In this document: positions 57,849 through 58,349 of the stretch, one piece after another
Position numbering within the stretch: position 1 is the first letter of the stretch
How the letters are laid out: every line of letters begins with the position of its first letter
Program-made: the position numbers and the translations under genes
Notes under the pieces: generated by a model
Told to the model about the DNA's origin: nothing
The model's database searches: none
The model's input: only the letters and a program-made list of their open reading frames with translations
Assembly: GCA_018830285.1 (NCBI GenBank)
Contig: JAHJSB010000004.1
Location: 1-58,349, forward strand
Direction of reading: 5' to 3'
Length of the DNA: 58,349 nucleotides
Origin: Alphaproteobacteria bacterium
GTDB lineage: Bacteria; Pseudomonadota; Alphaproteobacteria; Caulobacterales; Hyphomonadaceae

Positions 57849-57887
57849 GCAATCATGCCCCTCTGGCAGCGCCTTGGGAGGTGCCCC

Positions 57888-58349
57888 TTGAAATACGGCC
57901 AGTTTTGTCCGATCGCGAAAGCAACGGAAATTCTCGGAGAGAAATGGACGATCATGATCGTCCGCGAAATCCTGATGGGCGCCACCCGATTCAATGTCGT
58001 GCAGCGCGGACTAGGGGATATTTCGCCCGCCTTACTGACGGGACGCCTGAAATCCCTTGAGCAACAAGGCATGATTGTCCGCCGCAAGATCACCGGTCAG
58101 AAGGGATACGAATACTTTCCGACAGAAGCGTGCCAGGCCCTTTTGCCAGTTCTGGTCGCCATGGGCGAATGGGGCCTGTGCTGGGCAAGGCACAACGTGC
58201 TCGATGAAGACTTCGATGTGGACTTCCTGATGCTCTACCTCGAACGCAGTATCGATCCGTCCAAACTTATCGGCAGTGAGAGCGTGATCCAGTTCAAGTT
58301 TACAGATCTTGTCGAGCAGAGCGATTACTGGCTGCTGGTCCGGAACGAC
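57888..58349 (+). CDS. HxlR family regulator (runs off the right edge)
   Basis: The first 154 codons of an HxlR winged-helix regulator: MKYGQFCPIAKATEILGEKWTIMIVREIL, then TRFNVVQRGLGDISPALLTGRLKSLEQQGMIVRRK and the wing ITGQKGYEYFPTEACQALLPVLVAMGEWG. After about residue 100 it carries a C-terminal region of the SCP2-like or ligand-binding type. The TTG at 57888 is preferred: GGGAGG lies six nt upstream and KYGQFCP is the usual family start; an ATG at 57855 is in frame. The end is outside the window. Confidence 0.9.
   Translation, partial: MKYGQFCPIAKATEILGEKWTIMIVREILMGATRFNVVQRGLGDISPALLTGRLKSLEQQGMIVRRKITGQKGYEYFPTEACQALLPVLVAMGEWGLCWARHNVLDEDFDVDFLMLYLERSIDPSKLIGSESVIQFKFTDLVEQSDYWLLVRND

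Overview
The window looks like chromosomal DNA of an alphaproteobacterium in the Caulobacterales/Maricaulales/Hyphomonadaceae neighbourhood. This is inferred from high GC content, a perfect CtrA-type box (TTAA-N7-TTAA), a PleC/DivJ-like kinase, an UrcA protein, a short nrdA without an ATP cone, and an alpha-type SRP RNA. No phage, insertion sequence, integrase, CRISPR array or tRNA was seen. Gene order is dense and mostly housekeeping, with many 1-4 nt stop/start overlaps.

Left third (1-21 kb): 5' part of amn (AMP nucleosidase) behind a DUF2061 membrane protein with a Fur-type box; an UrcA protein; arylamine N-acetyltransferase; an orphan TonB-like protein; an EF-hand protein followed by a YXWGXW protein interrupted by an in-frame TGA; nrdB; a TerC protein; OsmC; a 2OG-Fe(II) oxygenase overlapping alkB; a zinc alcohol dehydrogenase; an LpxR-like deacylase paired with a degenerate LpxR-like lipoprotein; nrdA; the SRP RNA gene (minus strand, in what looks like an empty gap); a globin; a GST; typA; nudC; a Lys/Ala/Pro-rich histone-H1-like protein; and an outer-membrane barrel. 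NrdR boxes precede both nrd genes, and nrdA also has CtrA-type sites.

Middle (21-38 kb): a redox-flavoured minus-strand group (AhpD-like protein, DoxX, YHS) facing a LysR regulator; pheA; a membrane-anchored cytochrome c; an NlpC/P60 hydrolase with a MarR protein; a Zur-like Fur protein overlapping a thioesterase. Then comes a tyrosine-catabolism regulon: aromatic aminotransferase, hppD, a VOC-fold protein, a fumarylacetoacetate hydrolase-family protein and both subunits of a 3-oxoacid CoA-transferase, with a divergent MarR regulator. The same near-identical 20-nt site sits before the aminotransferase and between hppD and marR, so one regulator probably controls both. Homogentisate dioxygenase and maleylacetoacetate isomerase are not in the window. 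An SLC13-type transporter, an alpha/beta hydrolase and a DUF4197 protein follow.

Right third (38-58 kb): a BlaI-type repressor translationally coupled to an M56 peptidase with an unusual Trp-rich helical tail; a lipoprotein; kdsB; a histidine phosphatase; a PleC-like histidine kinase; pepN; VanZ; a two-subunit acyl-CoA dehydrogenase; an Mla-type lipid transport operon (STAS-MlaE fusion, MlaF, MlaD, PqiC-like lipoprotein); an enolase-superfamily dipeptide epimerase; and an acyl-CoA dehydrogenase plus tautomerase facing an HxlR regulator with two 22-bp-spaced direct repeats. I found no clearly new multi-gene system. The most interesting leads are the tyrosine regulon with its extra VOC protein, the LpxR pair, the nrd control region, the BlaI-M56 pair and the TGA-interrupted gene.
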